Source: CAZMSD01 sp964568855 (GTDB taxonomy: Bacteria; CAIWAD01). Taken from it: 64,000 bases of DNA. Below the pieces are notes generated by a model. It ran no database searches and was not told the DNA's origin. It saw only the letters and a list, made by a program, of their open reading frames with translations. The first letter of the stretch is position 1. Each line of letters starts with the position of its first letter. Both the position numbers and the translations under genes were made by a program. Below, piece by piece: positions 1 to 8,724 of the stretch. The DNA lies in the NCBI GenBank assembly GCA_964568855.1, contig CAZMSD010000006.1:62001-126000 (forward strand), written 5' to 3'.

Positions 1-321
1 TCCGTCCCGTGATACGTCGCGTCGGCTTGCCCCGGCATGGGGGAAGAGCCTCCGGCGCAGCGACTCCGGCGCCTCATCGCCCCGCAGCTTGCACTCGTAA
101 TACAACCGGTGATCCTGGTTCCCGAGTCGCGGATCGTCAGCCGCGGCGTCCTCGGCGCCGGGGAGCAGGTGGCCGTACTCCGCCTGCAGCGCCTCGTAGT
201 CGACGCCTTCCCGCTGCGCCTTTTCGCGCAGCTCGTATTCCGTGATCCGCGGAGCGGCCGCGGTCGCCATCCACGTGCCTGCAAGCGCCAGGAGCAGGCC
301 GGCGGTGATTGTCTGCCTCAT
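1..321 (-). CDS. secreted protein of unknown function, C-terminus cut off by window edge
   Basis: The frame is open from an ATG at 321 to the window edge, 107 codons, so the C-terminus is missing. The start has a good ribosome binding site (GGGAG about 7 nt upstream). The first ~23 residues form a signal peptide (hydrophobic core ITAGLLLALAG, cleavage probably after ATAAA). The mature part is charged and hydrophilic, and its only cysteine lies in YYECKLRG. I recognise no domain. It is read in the same direction as the large secreted protein at 740-5188 but is separated from it by 418 nt with strong hairpins, so it is probably a separate transcript. Confidence 0.65.
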   Translation of the reverse strand, partial: MRQTITAGLLLALAGTWMATAAAPRITEYELREKAQREGVDYEALQAEYGHLLPGAEDAAADDPRLGNQDHRLYYECKLRGDEAPESLRRRLFPHAGASRRDVSRDG

Positions 322-554
322 GCGAGACTCCCGCTGTTTAGTTGCAGTCGTTCATGATCCGGGCCGGGGGCAGTGCGTGGGAATGAGGGCCCGGGATTCG
401 GCGCCCGGAAAGTCGGCGGGGCGCAGGTTGTCCAGTGAAGCTGTCGGTCGGGAGATTCAGCCATAAAGTCCGTGGAATCCGAAATCCGACAGATTCATAG
501 CATTGTACTAAAGCTGGGACTTCCGGAGCAGAGAAAAGCGCGGGCCATGGAAAA

Positions 555-580
555 GCCCCGCCGGTCGCGACCGGCGGGGC
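555..580 (-). terminator. perfect palindrome followed by T-run on minus strand
   Basis: The arms GCCCCGCCGGTCG and CGACCGGCGGGGC are perfectly complementary with no spacer. On the minus strand the palindrome is followed by TTTT (551-554). This fits an intrinsic terminator for the secreted-protein gene whose stop codon is at 740. Confidence 0.65.
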
Positions 581-689
581 GAATTGATCATGATTTGTGA
601 ACGATGCGGCGCAGGAGGCGCACGAACCAGACGCCCTTGTCGGCGGCGGATCAGCAGCGCGCAAAGCGTGTCTGTTGCATCTGCCGGGT

Positions 690-738
690 CTTGATGCGGC
701 GCAGGGGCGCACCATTGCGCCCCTGGATCCGCATCAAG
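690..738 (-). terminator. long hairpin abutting the stop codon of the 740-5188 gene
   Basis: Two 10-bp arms are stacked: CTTGATGCGG (690-699) pairs with CCGCATCAAG (729-738), and CAGGGGCGCA (702-711) pairs with TGCGCCCCTG (716-725), with a CCAT loop. It starts one base from the TAG stop at 740-742. There is no T-run, so it may protect the mRNA 3' end rather than terminate transcription. Confidence 0.5.
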
Positions 739-739
739 A

Positions 740-3700
740 CTATTTGAGCAGCACGGCCTTCATCGTCCGGCTGTGCTCGCCGGTGTCCAGCGTGTACAGG
801 TAGACGCCGCTGGACAGGGCCGAAGCGTCCCAGACGAGGCTGTGACTTCCCGCTCCCCGGAAACCGAGGTCGAAGCTCTGCACCACCTCGCCCAGGATGT
901 TGTGAATCGTCAGGCTGGCGCGGCTCAGGCGCGGCTGGCTCCAGCTGATCGTGGTCACCGGGTTGAAGGGATTCGGGTAATTCTGCATCAGCTCGAAGCT
1001 GAGCGCCAGGATTTCGTCCACGTCCACGCCCAGGTCGTCCACGGTCAGCACGAAGGGTGCGGCTTCCGCGGCGCCCCAGTAGTCGGCCACGATGTAGTAC
1101 GTGCCCGCCGGGATGTCGTCGATCTGCAGCTCTTCAGCGCCCGGGTCGGATCCGTTCTGGTCCATTCCCGCGATGCAGCTTTCCGTCGTGTTGCAGTCGC
1201 TGAGCACGTAGACCACCTCGTCGGCGTCGTCCTCGCCCTGGTGCGTGATCAGGATGTCCGTCTGCTCGTTGATCACCAGCATGTGCAGCTCGTCCCAGCC
1301 CGAGGATGAGATCCCGCCCGGGCAGCCGTTGATGGCGTTGTGGTGATTGGCGATGGGTGCCGGACGTTCGGCTTCGTAGATGTCGTTCAGCTCACCCGCG
1401 TCCACCATGTCTCCGCAGGGATCGGGCGGCGTGCAGTCGCCGAGGACCATGGTCAGGGCGTAGGCTTCCTCATCGGGGATGTCGTAGAAGTCGTTGTGCA
1501 TGAAGGCGATGAAGTACTCCCCGGGGGCCAGGCACTCGTAGAGCATGTACTCGCCGTGGCAGGCGGGTTCGTTGTCCACCGCGCCCAGGATCGATCCGTC
1601 CGGATCGAAATCGGTCAGGAAGACGATCGCGTCGAACCAGTCGATCTCGCTCGAGATCTCGATGTTGTAGGTATCTTCCAGCTCGAAGTAGTACCAGTCC
1701 GTATCACGCGTGCCTTCGTCTGCCCAGACCGTTCCGCAGATGGTCTCGCCGTCGCCGATCGTACCGTAGTTGCTGTTGGGTGGATCGGCGTTCCAGCCCT
1801 CGTTGGGCTCCGTCTCGTCCGTGCCATCGCAGACGATGGGTTCGTGCCCCTCGCAGGGATCGCCCAGACAGGTCAGCGTCAGTGCGTAATTCTGCTCGTC
1901 GGGCACGTCGTAGAAGTCGTTGTGCGCGATCACGATGTAATACTCGCCGGCGGGCAGTCCCGCGTAGGTGATCGTCTCGGGCACGCACCAGGGCTGCGTA
2001 TCGGCGGAGACGATCACGCCCAGATCCGGATCGAAGTAGGTCAGGAAGAGGATGCAGTTGAAGTACTCGATCTCGGTGGTGACTTCGATGTCGCCGCCCG
2101 TGTGATCCAGGCGGAACCAGTCGAGGTCGCGGGTTCCGGCGTCGGCCCAGACCGTGCCGCAGACGGTCTCACCGCAGACGATGTTGCCGTAGTTGTCGTT
2201 GGGCGGGTCGGCGTTCCAGCCCTCGTTGGGCTCTTCCTCGGGCGTCCCGTCGCATTCCACGGGCTCGACGTCGTCGCAGGGATCATCGCCGCAGGTGACG
2301 GTCAGCGTGAAGTCATAGTCCGTGCCGCCGTAGCTCCAGGCGTCCACCACCACGTAATACGTGCCCGCGTCGTAGGTGCCCTCGATGGTTTCGTCGGAAC
2401 CGAAGAGGTAGGGCATGTCGAGGCAGTCCAGCGGGTTGCAGCTTCCCAGCAGCACCAGGTCGAGGTCCTCGGCGCCGCCCGAGGTCATCGTGATGATCAG
2501 GAAACCGCCCTGGTGCTCAAGCTCGTAGACCACCTCGGGGCCGTCCTCGCCGCCGAAGCAGTAGGTCTCCCAGGCGTTGCCCAGGCTCATGGTGTTGTCG
2601 CCCACCACCGTCTCGTTGCAGGACAGCGGGTAGGGGTCCTCGCAAGGATCGGGGATCTCGCAGGGATCGCAGGTCATCGTCAGGGCGTAGGACGCTTCGT
2701 CCACGCCGGAGAAGGCGTTGTGGCCGATCCAGGCGTAATACGTTCCGGCCATCAGGCAGTCGCTGACCAGCGTCTCGCCCTCGCAGTAGCCGTTGACGTC
2801 CACCGATGTGACCACGTTGTAGGCGCCGTCGATAATGAACAGCAGGCAGTTGAAGAAATCCACTTCCGCCTCGAGGGTCACGAAGCTGGATTCCATCAGC
2901 AGGAATTCGAACCAGTCCGTGTCACGCTGATCCTCGGCGGCCCAGGTGGTGCCGCAGACCGTCTGATCGCATTCGATCACCCCGAAGGTGTTGTCGCCGT
3001 CGAATTCCTCGGGGCCGTTGTTGGGTTCGCCCTCGTCCACGCCCTCGCACTCCACCGGAGTGCAGTCGAACTCGTCGACGTAGAGCACGAAGGGACCGGC
3101 ACCCGTGCCGTAGCCGTCCACGACGATGTAATACTCACCGGCCGGCAGGTCGCAGAAGAAGGTGGACTGCAGGCCGCACTCGTCGTCGTTGCCGGTCACC
3201 AGGTCGTTCAGCGTGGGCGTCTCCCCGGTGTCCAGGAACACTCCGATCACGGTGTCGTAGCTGCTTTCGCACAGGTCGCCCGTGATGGTCGCCGGCTCGT
3301 CCAGGGTCAGGTGGTACCAGGCGTCGGGCCCGCCGCCGGAGTTCGTGAAGAAGGTTCCCAGCCAGTCGCAGATCCATTGGACGTCCTCGATGTAGGGTCC
3401 CATGGCGTTGCTCATGCCCTGGGTGTCGCCGCTGTCGGAGAAGGGCAGCGATTCGATCTCGATCGCTCCCTCCCAGGTGTCGTTGCCGGCGGGGGGCTCG
3501 CATTCCACGGTGATGCCGTAGTTGCCCTCGCCGGAGCCGAAGCCCTCCACCACCACGTAGTAGGTCCCGGCGTCCAGGATGCCCGCGATTTCGGAAGGCT
3601 CGTAGGGCGCGCTGTCGATGTCGCAGACCGGGCCGTCGTCGTCGTAGGCCAGCTGGACCGCGTTGGGATCGGTGGGGCAGATGTCGTAGAGGCGCAGGTA

Positions 3701-5188
3701 GGTGTCGTAATCCGTGTTCGTCGAGCAGAGGGTGATGCGGTAGGTCGTGGTCTCCTCGATCAGCAGCTCGTAGAATACGTCGCCGGCGTCGTTGCCCACG
3801 TAGTTCTGCATGCCCACGTTGCTGCCCCAGAGGTCCGTCGTCTCACAGGTCAACAGCTCCAGCTCTTCGCAGGGATCCTCGTACTCACAGGGTTCGCAGC
3901 TGATCTCCACATGCCACACGGCTTCCTCGGGAATGCCCGTGAAGCCCGCGGGAGCGATGATGAACATGTAGGTGCCGGCCGGCACGCAGTCGGTGGTCAT
4001 GGAGAGCGCCTCCATGCCCGTGACGAAGGCCAGCTGGTTCATGTTGTCGCAGTCGCCTCCGAAGGCCCACATGTTGTATTCCTCGCAGGCGTGGCCGTCG
4101 AAGGTGATGTAGCTGGGCTCGAAGACCGTGACCTCGAACCAGTCCATGTCGCGGGTGTCGAAGCCGGTGTCCGGATTGTAGAAGGTGAAGAATGTGCCGC
4201 AGAACTCCATGGCGCACTCGACTTCCTGGAAGAGCGGCGGTTCAACATTGCAGCCGCCGTTGGTGTAGTCCTCATAGACCGGGGGATCCTCTCCCGGATA
4301 GTAGCCCTCGTCCTCGTTCCACAGGTCCGTACAGTCCCATTCCTCGCAATCCTCGGGGGGCGTGCAGGTCTCGTAGCTGAAGTTCACTTCGAGATCGTAG
4401 GTCCCTTCGTATCCGCCGTAGGCGTCGACGATCAGGTAGTAGGTACCGGCCGCCAGGCAGCAGGGCTCGATCCAGGACGAGAAATCGGGACAACCGTCGC
4501 CGTCGTCGTTCATGGCCACCAGTTCCATGCTCTCGTTGAGGATGCCCAGCACGGTGTCGTAGTCGGCCATGTCGCAGGTGCTGGCTTCCACTTCGTAGGC
4601 GTCGGGCAGGGTGAAGGTGTACCAGGCCTCGGGTCCCAGGAACGAGGACGTATAGGAGCTGGTGTTGCAGTACTGGGGTTCGGGGTTCCCCGAAGTGAAA
4701 TTGTCCGCGTAGCCGATGGTGGTTCCGGAATCGAAGTAGGATCCGCCCGCCTCGAATGTGATTTCCACCGCGTCGCCGGGGCCGTCCCCGCCGTCGCGTG
4801 TCGCATCCGGTTCAGCCCCGGGGCCGAAGACCGCTTCGATCAGCCAGGCCGGGATCTGCTCGCCGGCGTGCTTGAGGCGGTAATACATGGCCTCTTCTGC
4901 GGTTTCGAAGACCGGCTGATTCCGCAGTTCGACGGGGAAGGGCCGGGGAACCGCCTCCTTGTTGACGCTCAGGTCCTCGCCCTCCAGCACTTTCCGCGGA
5001 CCTGCGGAACCGCGCGCCCCGAAGGCCGGTGAATCCGCCTGCGGGTTCTCGTGCCGCTGGACGGTGGCATCAAGGTTGGTGCTGCTGATCCCGGTGGATG
5101 TGGCCGAGGTGCCGTGCTGCACGACGGTGGCCGCCAGGGCCGTCCCCGCCACGGACAGGATCAGGCTCGCCAGAAACAGTTTCTTCAT
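740..5188 (-). CDS. giant secreted repeat protein with C-terminal sorting domain
   Basis: 1482 residues. A signal peptide (MKKLFLASLILSVAGTALA) is followed by a propeptide-like stretch to about residue 125. Then come about nine modules of roughly 130-150 residues, each ending in an AGTYYIVVD-like strand (near residues 245, 410, 550, 690, 815, 950, 1093, 1230 and 1370). Several contain CGTVWAD and RDTDWF. These resemble pre-peptidase C-terminal (PPC) beta-sandwich modules. The protein is very acidic and Cys-rich, so disulfides are likely. The last ~85 residues carry QNYPNPFNPVTTISW and end in KAVLLK, a type IX secretion (Por) sorting domain. I infer cell-surface export and structural or adhesive function; no catalytic domain is seen. 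SD AGGAGATC precedes the ATG. Confidence 0.8.
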   Translation of the reverse strand: MKKLFLASLILSVAGTALAATVVQHGTSATSTGISSTNLDATVQRHENPQADSPAFGARGSAGPRKVLEGEDLSVNKEAVPRPFPVELRNQPVFETAEEAMYYRLKHAGEQIPAWLIEAVFGPGAEPDATRDGGDGPGDAVEITFEAGGSYFDSGTTIGYADNFTSGNPEPQYCNTSSYTSSFLGPEAWYTFTLPDAYEVEASTCDMADYDTVLGILNESMELVAMNDDGDGCPDFSSWIEPCCLAAGTYYLIVDAYGGYEGTYDLEVNFSYETCTPPEDCEEWDCTDLWNEDEGYYPGEDPPVYEDYTNGGCNVEPPLFQEVECAMEFCGTFFTFYNPDTGFDTRDMDWFEVTVFEPSYITFDGHACEEYNMWAFGGDCDNMNQLAFVTGMEALSMTTDCVPAGTYMFIIAPAGFTGIPEEAVWHVEISCEPCEYEDPCEELELLTCETTDLWGSNVGMQNYVGNDAGDVFYELLIEETTTYRITLCSTNTDYDTYLRLYDICPTDPNAVQLAYDDDGPVCDIDSAPYEPSEIAGILDAGTYYVVVEGFGSGEGNYGITVECEPPAGNDTWEGAIEIESLPFSDSGDTQGMSNAMGPYIEDVQWICDWLGTFFTNSGGGPDAWYHLTLDEPATITGDLCESSYDTVIGVFLDTGETPTLNDLVTGNDDECGLQSTFFCDLPAGEYYIVVDGYGTGAGPFVLYVDEFDCTPVECEGVDEGEPNNGPEEFDGDNTFGVIECDQTVCGTTWAAEDQRDTDWFEFLLMESSFVTLEAEVDFFNCLLFIIDGAYNVVTSVDVNGYCEGETLVSDCLMAGTYYAWIGHNAFSGVDEASYALTMTCDPCEIPDPCEDPYPLSCNETVVGDNTMSLGNAWETYCFGGEDGPEVVYELEHQGGFLIITMTSGGAEDLDLVLLGSCNPLDCLDMPYLFGSDETIEGTYDAGTYYVVVDAWSYGGTDYDFTLTVTCGDDPCDDVEPVECDGTPEEEPNEGWNADPPNDNYGNIVCGETVCGTVWADAGTRDLDWFRLDHTGGDIEVTTEIEYFNCILFLTYFDPDLGVIVSADTQPWCVPETITYAGLPAGEYYIVIAHNDFYDVPDEQNYALTLTCLGDPCEGHEPIVCDGTDETEPNEGWNADPPNSNYGTIGDGETICGTVWADEGTRDTDWYYFELEDTYNIEISSEIDWFDAIVFLTDFDPDGSILGAVDNEPACHGEYMLYECLAPGEYFIAFMHNDFYDIPDEEAYALTMVLGDCTPPDPCGDMVDAGELNDIYEAERPAPIANHHNAINGCPGGISSSGWDELHMLVINEQTDILITHQGEDDADEVVYVLSDCNTTESCIAGMDQNGSDPGAEELQIDDIPAGTYYIVADYWGAAEAAPFVLTVDDLGVDVDEILALSFELMQNYPNPFNPVTTISWSQPRLSRASLTIHNILGEVVQSFDLGFRGAGSHSLVWDASALSSGVYLYTLDTGEHSRTMKAVLLK

Positions 5189-5461
5189 AAGGGATCTCCT
5201 GCTTTTTCAGACAGTTCCGGAGGCGCTCGAAATGCATTCTGGAGGCGTGGAGCGGCGAACCTGTTTCATCGTTCCCGCATCCGTGTCACATGGAACAGGG
5301 CCTTTCCCGAGGAACTGCCGGACTTCCTGTTCAGGTACATCGAAATCTGGTTGTGGCTATGTGATTCTGCTCTTCTTCGACTTGTCGTGTAAAGTTACCA
5401 AGCGCGCGCCTATGCAGCCAGCACTATTTGTCACGCTTTGTCACTTGGGCCGGGAGCCCCT

Positions 5462-6817
5462 TCACCGCCCAGGACGGCTATGGGGAGCCCCTTCGCCGTG
5501 CAGGGCGTCGATTTCGTCCAGCAGCTCGCGGTGTCCCAGAACGCGCTGCTCGCCCGTGGCCATGTTCTTCAGGCTCAGTTCGCCGCGGGACCATTCCTCG
5601 GGGCCCAGGGTGACGACCCAGGGAATGCCCTTGCGGTGGGCCAGGGCGTACTGCTTCTTCAGCTTCTCCCGCTCGAGGGCCAGCTCGGTCGGCAGGCCGG
5701 CCCGCCTGAGTTCGGCGGCCAGGCGCAGGGCCGCCTCGTCGGTCTCCTCGAAGTAGCGTGTCACAAGAACGCGCGCGGGGGGGCGTTCGGTCGCGCCGAT
5801 CTCCAGCTGGTCCAGGGCGGCGACCAGGCGGTCCAGGCCCAGGGTGGCGCCCGTGGCCGGGATGTCGCGCCCCAGGAACATCCCCACCAGCCCGTCGTAA
5901 CGCCCGCCGCCCATCACGCTGCCCATGTGGGGCAGGTCCGGAACGACCGCCTCGAAGATCGGTCCGGTGTAGTAGGAAAGCCCGCGGGCCAGGTAGAGAT
6001 CGGTTCGCATAGTATCGGCCGGAAGGTCGTAGGGTTTGAGCAGGTTGAAGAGTTCATCCAGTTCCCGCAGGGCCCGCTCGCCGTTTTCCAGCGTGGAGAG
6101 TTCCTCCAGGTTCTCCGGCCTCCCGGTCGTCGTCTCACGGGCCATCAGCTCCAGGATGCATTCCGCTTCCTTCACGGAAATGCCGCGCGCCGCGAGTTCT
6201 TCGCGCACGCCTTCCAGGCCCACCTTGTCCAGCTTGTCCACCGCCGTACAGACCTGGCTTTCCAGTTCCGGCCGGATTCCGGCGGCCTCCACCATCGCCT
6301 TGAGCAGCAGGCGGTGGTTGATCCCGATGCGGAATGCCGGCAGCCCCAGTCGCCGGAGCAGGCCCGCGCAGGCCGCGATGACCTCGGCGTCCGCCGCCAG
6401 GGAAGGGCTGCCCACCACGTCGATGTCGCATTGCATGAATTCTCGGAATCGCCCCTGCCGGGGCTGCGGGCGGTCGGCCCGCCAGACCGGCTGCATCTGG
6501 TAGCGCTTGAAAGGCAGCGGCAGGTCGGGGTGCTGGGCCACGTAGCGGGCCAGCGGGACCGTGAGGTCGTAGCGCAGGGCCAGCCGACGCCGAGGGTCCT
6601 CGTTGCGGTAGTCCAGCTTGTAGATCAACTGCTCTTCGTCGCCGTACTTGCCCAGCAGGATCTCGAGGTACTCGAGGGCCGGGGTTTCCAGCGGCGCGAA
6701 GCCGTAGACCCGGAAGTTCTCGCGCAGGACTTCGAGCAGCGTTTCCCGTCGGCTCATTTCGGCGGGAGAGAAGTCCCGGGTGCCGTTGTAGATCCGGGGC
6801 TGGATCCTGGTGGACAT
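5462..6817 (-). CDS. hisS: histidyl-tRNA synthetase
   Basis: 451 residues; charges tRNA-His. Class II catalytic features are present: RDFSPAEM near the N-terminus (motif 1 region), RYDLTVPLARYV, the motif 2 region with QPVWRADRPQ and GRFREFMQCDID, the HisA-type motif GLSYYTGPIFEA and GGGRYDGLVGMF. An anticodon-binding domain fills the last ~95 residues. I place the start at 6817 (MSTRIQPRIYNGTRD) because GAGGT lies 8 nt upstream. A longer reading to 6865 adds residues unlike the family. It lies 57 nt after bshA and is probably the last gene of the bsh operon. A GTGACAC word (6835-6841) sits in the leader. Confidence 0.95.
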   Translation of the reverse strand: MSTRIQPRIYNGTRDFSPAEMSRRETLLEVLRENFRVYGFAPLETPALEYLEILLGKYGDEEQLIYKLDYRNEDPRRRLALRYDLTVPLARYVAQHPDLPLPFKRYQMQPVWRADRPQPRQGRFREFMQCDIDVVGSPSLAADAEVIAACAGLLRRLGLPAFRIGINHRLLLKAMVEAAGIRPELESQVCTAVDKLDKVGLEGVREELAARGISVKEAECILELMARETTTGRPENLEELSTLENGERALRELDELFNLLKPYDLPADTMRTDLYLARGLSYYTGPIFEAVVPDLPHMGSVMGGGRYDGLVGMFLGRDIPATGATLGLDRLVAALDQLEIGATERPPARVLVTRYFEETDEAALRLAAELRRAGLPTELALEREKLKKQYALAHRKGIPWVVTLGPEEWSRGELSLKNMATGEQRVLGHRELLDEIDALHGEGAPHSRPGR

Positions 6818-6874
6818 GGTTGCTACCTCGTTCTGTGACACGTCGGATCGACCCGCCCGCGCCACTTGCAGGCT

Positions 6875-7993
6875 TCAGCTCACCAGAGCTTCGTAAACTT
6901 CCATGTATTGCGGGATCACGCGCTCAATGGAGAAACGATCCACCGCCGTCTCACGCGCCCTGCGGCTCATGCGCCCGTAGGCCTCTTCGTCGGAGAGCAG
7001 CTCCAGCGCCCGTTCGCTGAATTCCCCCGGTTCGCCGGGGCTGCAGAGCCAGCTGTTGTGGCCGCTGTCCACCAGTTCGGGCAGCCCGCCCACGCGGCTG
7101 GCCAGGACCGGTACGCCGCTGGACATGGCTTCCAGGGCCGCCAGACCGAAGCTCTCGGTTTCAGAGGGCAGGACGAAGAGATCGGCGATGCTCATCAGAT
7201 CCACGATGGACTCCTGGTTGCCCAGGAAGACCACCCGCTCGCAGAGTCCGTGGCTGCGCACCAGCTCGCGGACGCCGGCCTTTTCCGGCCCGTTGCCCGC
7301 CAGCAGCAGGCGGGCGGGAGTGCGTTCGTTCACCCGCCGGAAGATCTCCACCACCTCCGGGACGCGCTTGACCGGCCGGAAGTTGGAGATGTGCAGCAGC
7401 AGCGGCTCCTCGCAGGAAGCGAATCGCGCCCGCAGCTCGCGATTGCAGCCGGGCTTGAATTCCTCGGGATCCACGAAGTTGTGGATGCAGCGAAGATCCA
7501 GCTCCGTGCCGAAGACGTGCCGCGTCTCGTTGCAGAGGAAGCGGCTGACCGCCGTGAGGGCGTCGGTCTGCCGGAGCGCGAAGCGTGTCACCTCGAGGTA
7601 GCCGGGTTCCTGGCCCACCAGCGTGATGTCGGTGCCGTGCAGCGTGCTGACCACGGGGAGCCTGTCGCCGCCCAGCATTTCGCGCGACATCCAGGCGCTG
7701 ACGGTGTGGGGAATGGCGTAATGGGCGTGGACCAGGTCCAGCCCCTCCCGGCGGGCGATCTCGACGATCTTGGAGGCCAGGGCCAGGCTGTAGGGCGGGT
7801 ACTCGAAGAGCGGGTACTGGCTCACGTCCACCTGGTGGAAGTAGACGCCGGGGTAGAGGCGGTTCAACCGGAAGGGACGGCGGTAGGAGATGAAATGGAC
7901 CACGTGCCCCTGGCGGCCCAGCTCGATTCCCAGCTCGGTGGCCACGACCCCGCTCCCGCCGTGGGTCGGGTAGCAGCAGATGCCGATGTTCAT
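6875..7993 (-). CDS. bshA: BshA, N-acetyl-alpha-D-glucosaminyl L-malate synthase
   Basis: 372 residues, close to Bacillus BshA (377). A retaining GT4 glycosyltransferase with two Rossmann-like domains: an N-terminal glycine loop (THGGSGVVATELG), HAHYAIPH, LHGTDITLVG, NFVDPEEF, and the C-terminal donor-site region ETESFGLAALEAMSSG. It joins UDP-GlcNAc to L-malate in the first step of bacillithiol synthesis. The start at 7993 overlaps the bshB stop by 4 nt (ATGA), so the two are translationally coupled. A longer in-frame reading upstream to 8755 overlaps bshB completely and is not real. Confidence 0.93.
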   Translation of the reverse strand: MNIGICCYPTHGGSGVVATELGIELGRQGHVVHFISYRRPFRLNRLYPGVYFHQVDVSQYPLFEYPPYSLALASKIVEIARREGLDLVHAHYAIPHTVSAWMSREMLGGDRLPVVSTLHGTDITLVGQEPGYLEVTRFALRQTDALTAVSRFLCNETRHVFGTELDLRCIHNFVDPEEFKPGCNRELRARFASCEEPLLLHISNFRPVKRVPEVVEIFRRVNERTPARLLLAGNGPEKAGVRELVRSHGLCERVVFLGNQESIVDLMSIADLFVLPSETESFGLAALEAMSSGVPVLASRVGGLPELVDSGHNSWLCSPGEPGEFSERALELLSDEEAYGRMSRRARETAVDRFSIERVIPQYMEVYEALVS

Positions 7994-8724
7994 TTCGCGC
8001 CCCTCTCGCCGCAGAAGTGGGCGACCGGGTCCTCGACGGCCAGGGTCTCCTCGCAGTGGAAGGCCTCGCCGTAGCGCCTGCCGATCAGCTGGCCGTAATA
8101 CATGGCCCGCGCGGTGACGAAATGCCAGAAATCGGGCGAGGAGATCTTGGTCTCCGGCTCGCGCGAGTCGGGGTCGTGGAGCTGGCTGCGGTAGCACTTG
8201 GCGGCCCGCTCGCGCTCGGCCCAGAATTCGCTGACGTCGACCACGAAGCTGGGAGTGAATTCCCTTCGTCCCGGGTAATACAGAACGATTTCCGGGCGGT
8301 GGTGCGTCTCGCCGGACTCCAGGCGCGCCATGCCCGCCAGGAAACAGGCGCTGCGCACCAGGCGCGCTGCGTGCTCGTGATCCGGGTGGTCGTCGATCAT
8401 CCAGGGGGCCAGGACGATCTTCGGCCGGTGGCGCCGTATCACGCGCACCAGCTCGAGTTCGTTCTCCCGAGACTGGCGGAGCCGCCCGTCTCCCAGGTCG
8501 AGGTTCAGGCGCAGGTTCAGGCCCAGCAGTTCCGTGGCCTCGGCGCACTCCCGCGCGCGTGTCTCGCGGTCGCCGCGGGTGCCCATCTCGCCCGCCGTGA
8601 GATCCACGATACCGGTGCGGTGGCCCAGGGACTTCAATTTCAGCATCGTGCCCGCGGCGCAGATCTCCACGTCGTCCGGGTGAGGGCCGAAGGCCAGGAT
8701 GTCGATCGGCTGAGTATCCTTCAT
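7990..8724 (-). CDS. bshB: BshB, GlcNAc-malate deacetylase
   Basis: 244 residues, PIG-L/LmbE family. The zinc-binding motif HPDD is at residues 15-18 and the second metal-binding segment DDHPDHEHAARLV lies mid-protein. It removes the N-acetyl group from GlcNAc-malate, step two of bacillithiol synthesis. It overlaps bshC upstream and bshA downstream by 4 nt each. GTATCAC at 8436-8442 forces a rare ATA isoleucine codon in RVIRRH. Confidence 0.93.
   Translation of the reverse strand: MKDTQPIDILAFGPHPDDVEICAAGTMLKLKSLGHRTGIVDLTAGEMGTRGDRETRARECAEATELLGLNLRLNLDLGDGRLRQSRENELELVRVIRRHRPKIVLAPWMIDDHPDHEHAARLVRSACFLAGMARLESGETHHRPEIVLYYPGRREFTPSFVVDVSEFWAERERAAKCYRSQLHDPDSREPETKISSPDFWHFVTARAMYYGQLIGRRYGEAFHCEETLAVEDPVAHFCGERGAK

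Larger units (their letters stand above)
322..739. other. intergenic region with two strong stem-loops
   Basis: No credible gene is visible. The region holds a long hairpin directly after the stop codon of the upstream gene, a perfect 26-bp palindrome, and an imperfect direct repeat (GATGCGGCGCAGG at about 603 and again at 693). The promoter of the truncated gene below 321 should lie here, but I see no clear -35/-10 pair. Confidence 0.5.

Noticed and set aside
1340..5032. 1230-codon open frame on the plus strand opposite the large secreted protein
   Set aside because: It is an antisense shadow produced by strong third-position GC bias. The minus-strand frame has a signal peptide, module repeats and a sorting tail; the plus frame has only low-complexity Val/Gly/Arg text and no SD.
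5427..5441. Tandem TTGTCAC copies upstream of the large secreted-protein gene
   Set aside because: They share only GTCAC with the dispersed word; too short to count as members, though they may be a local operator.
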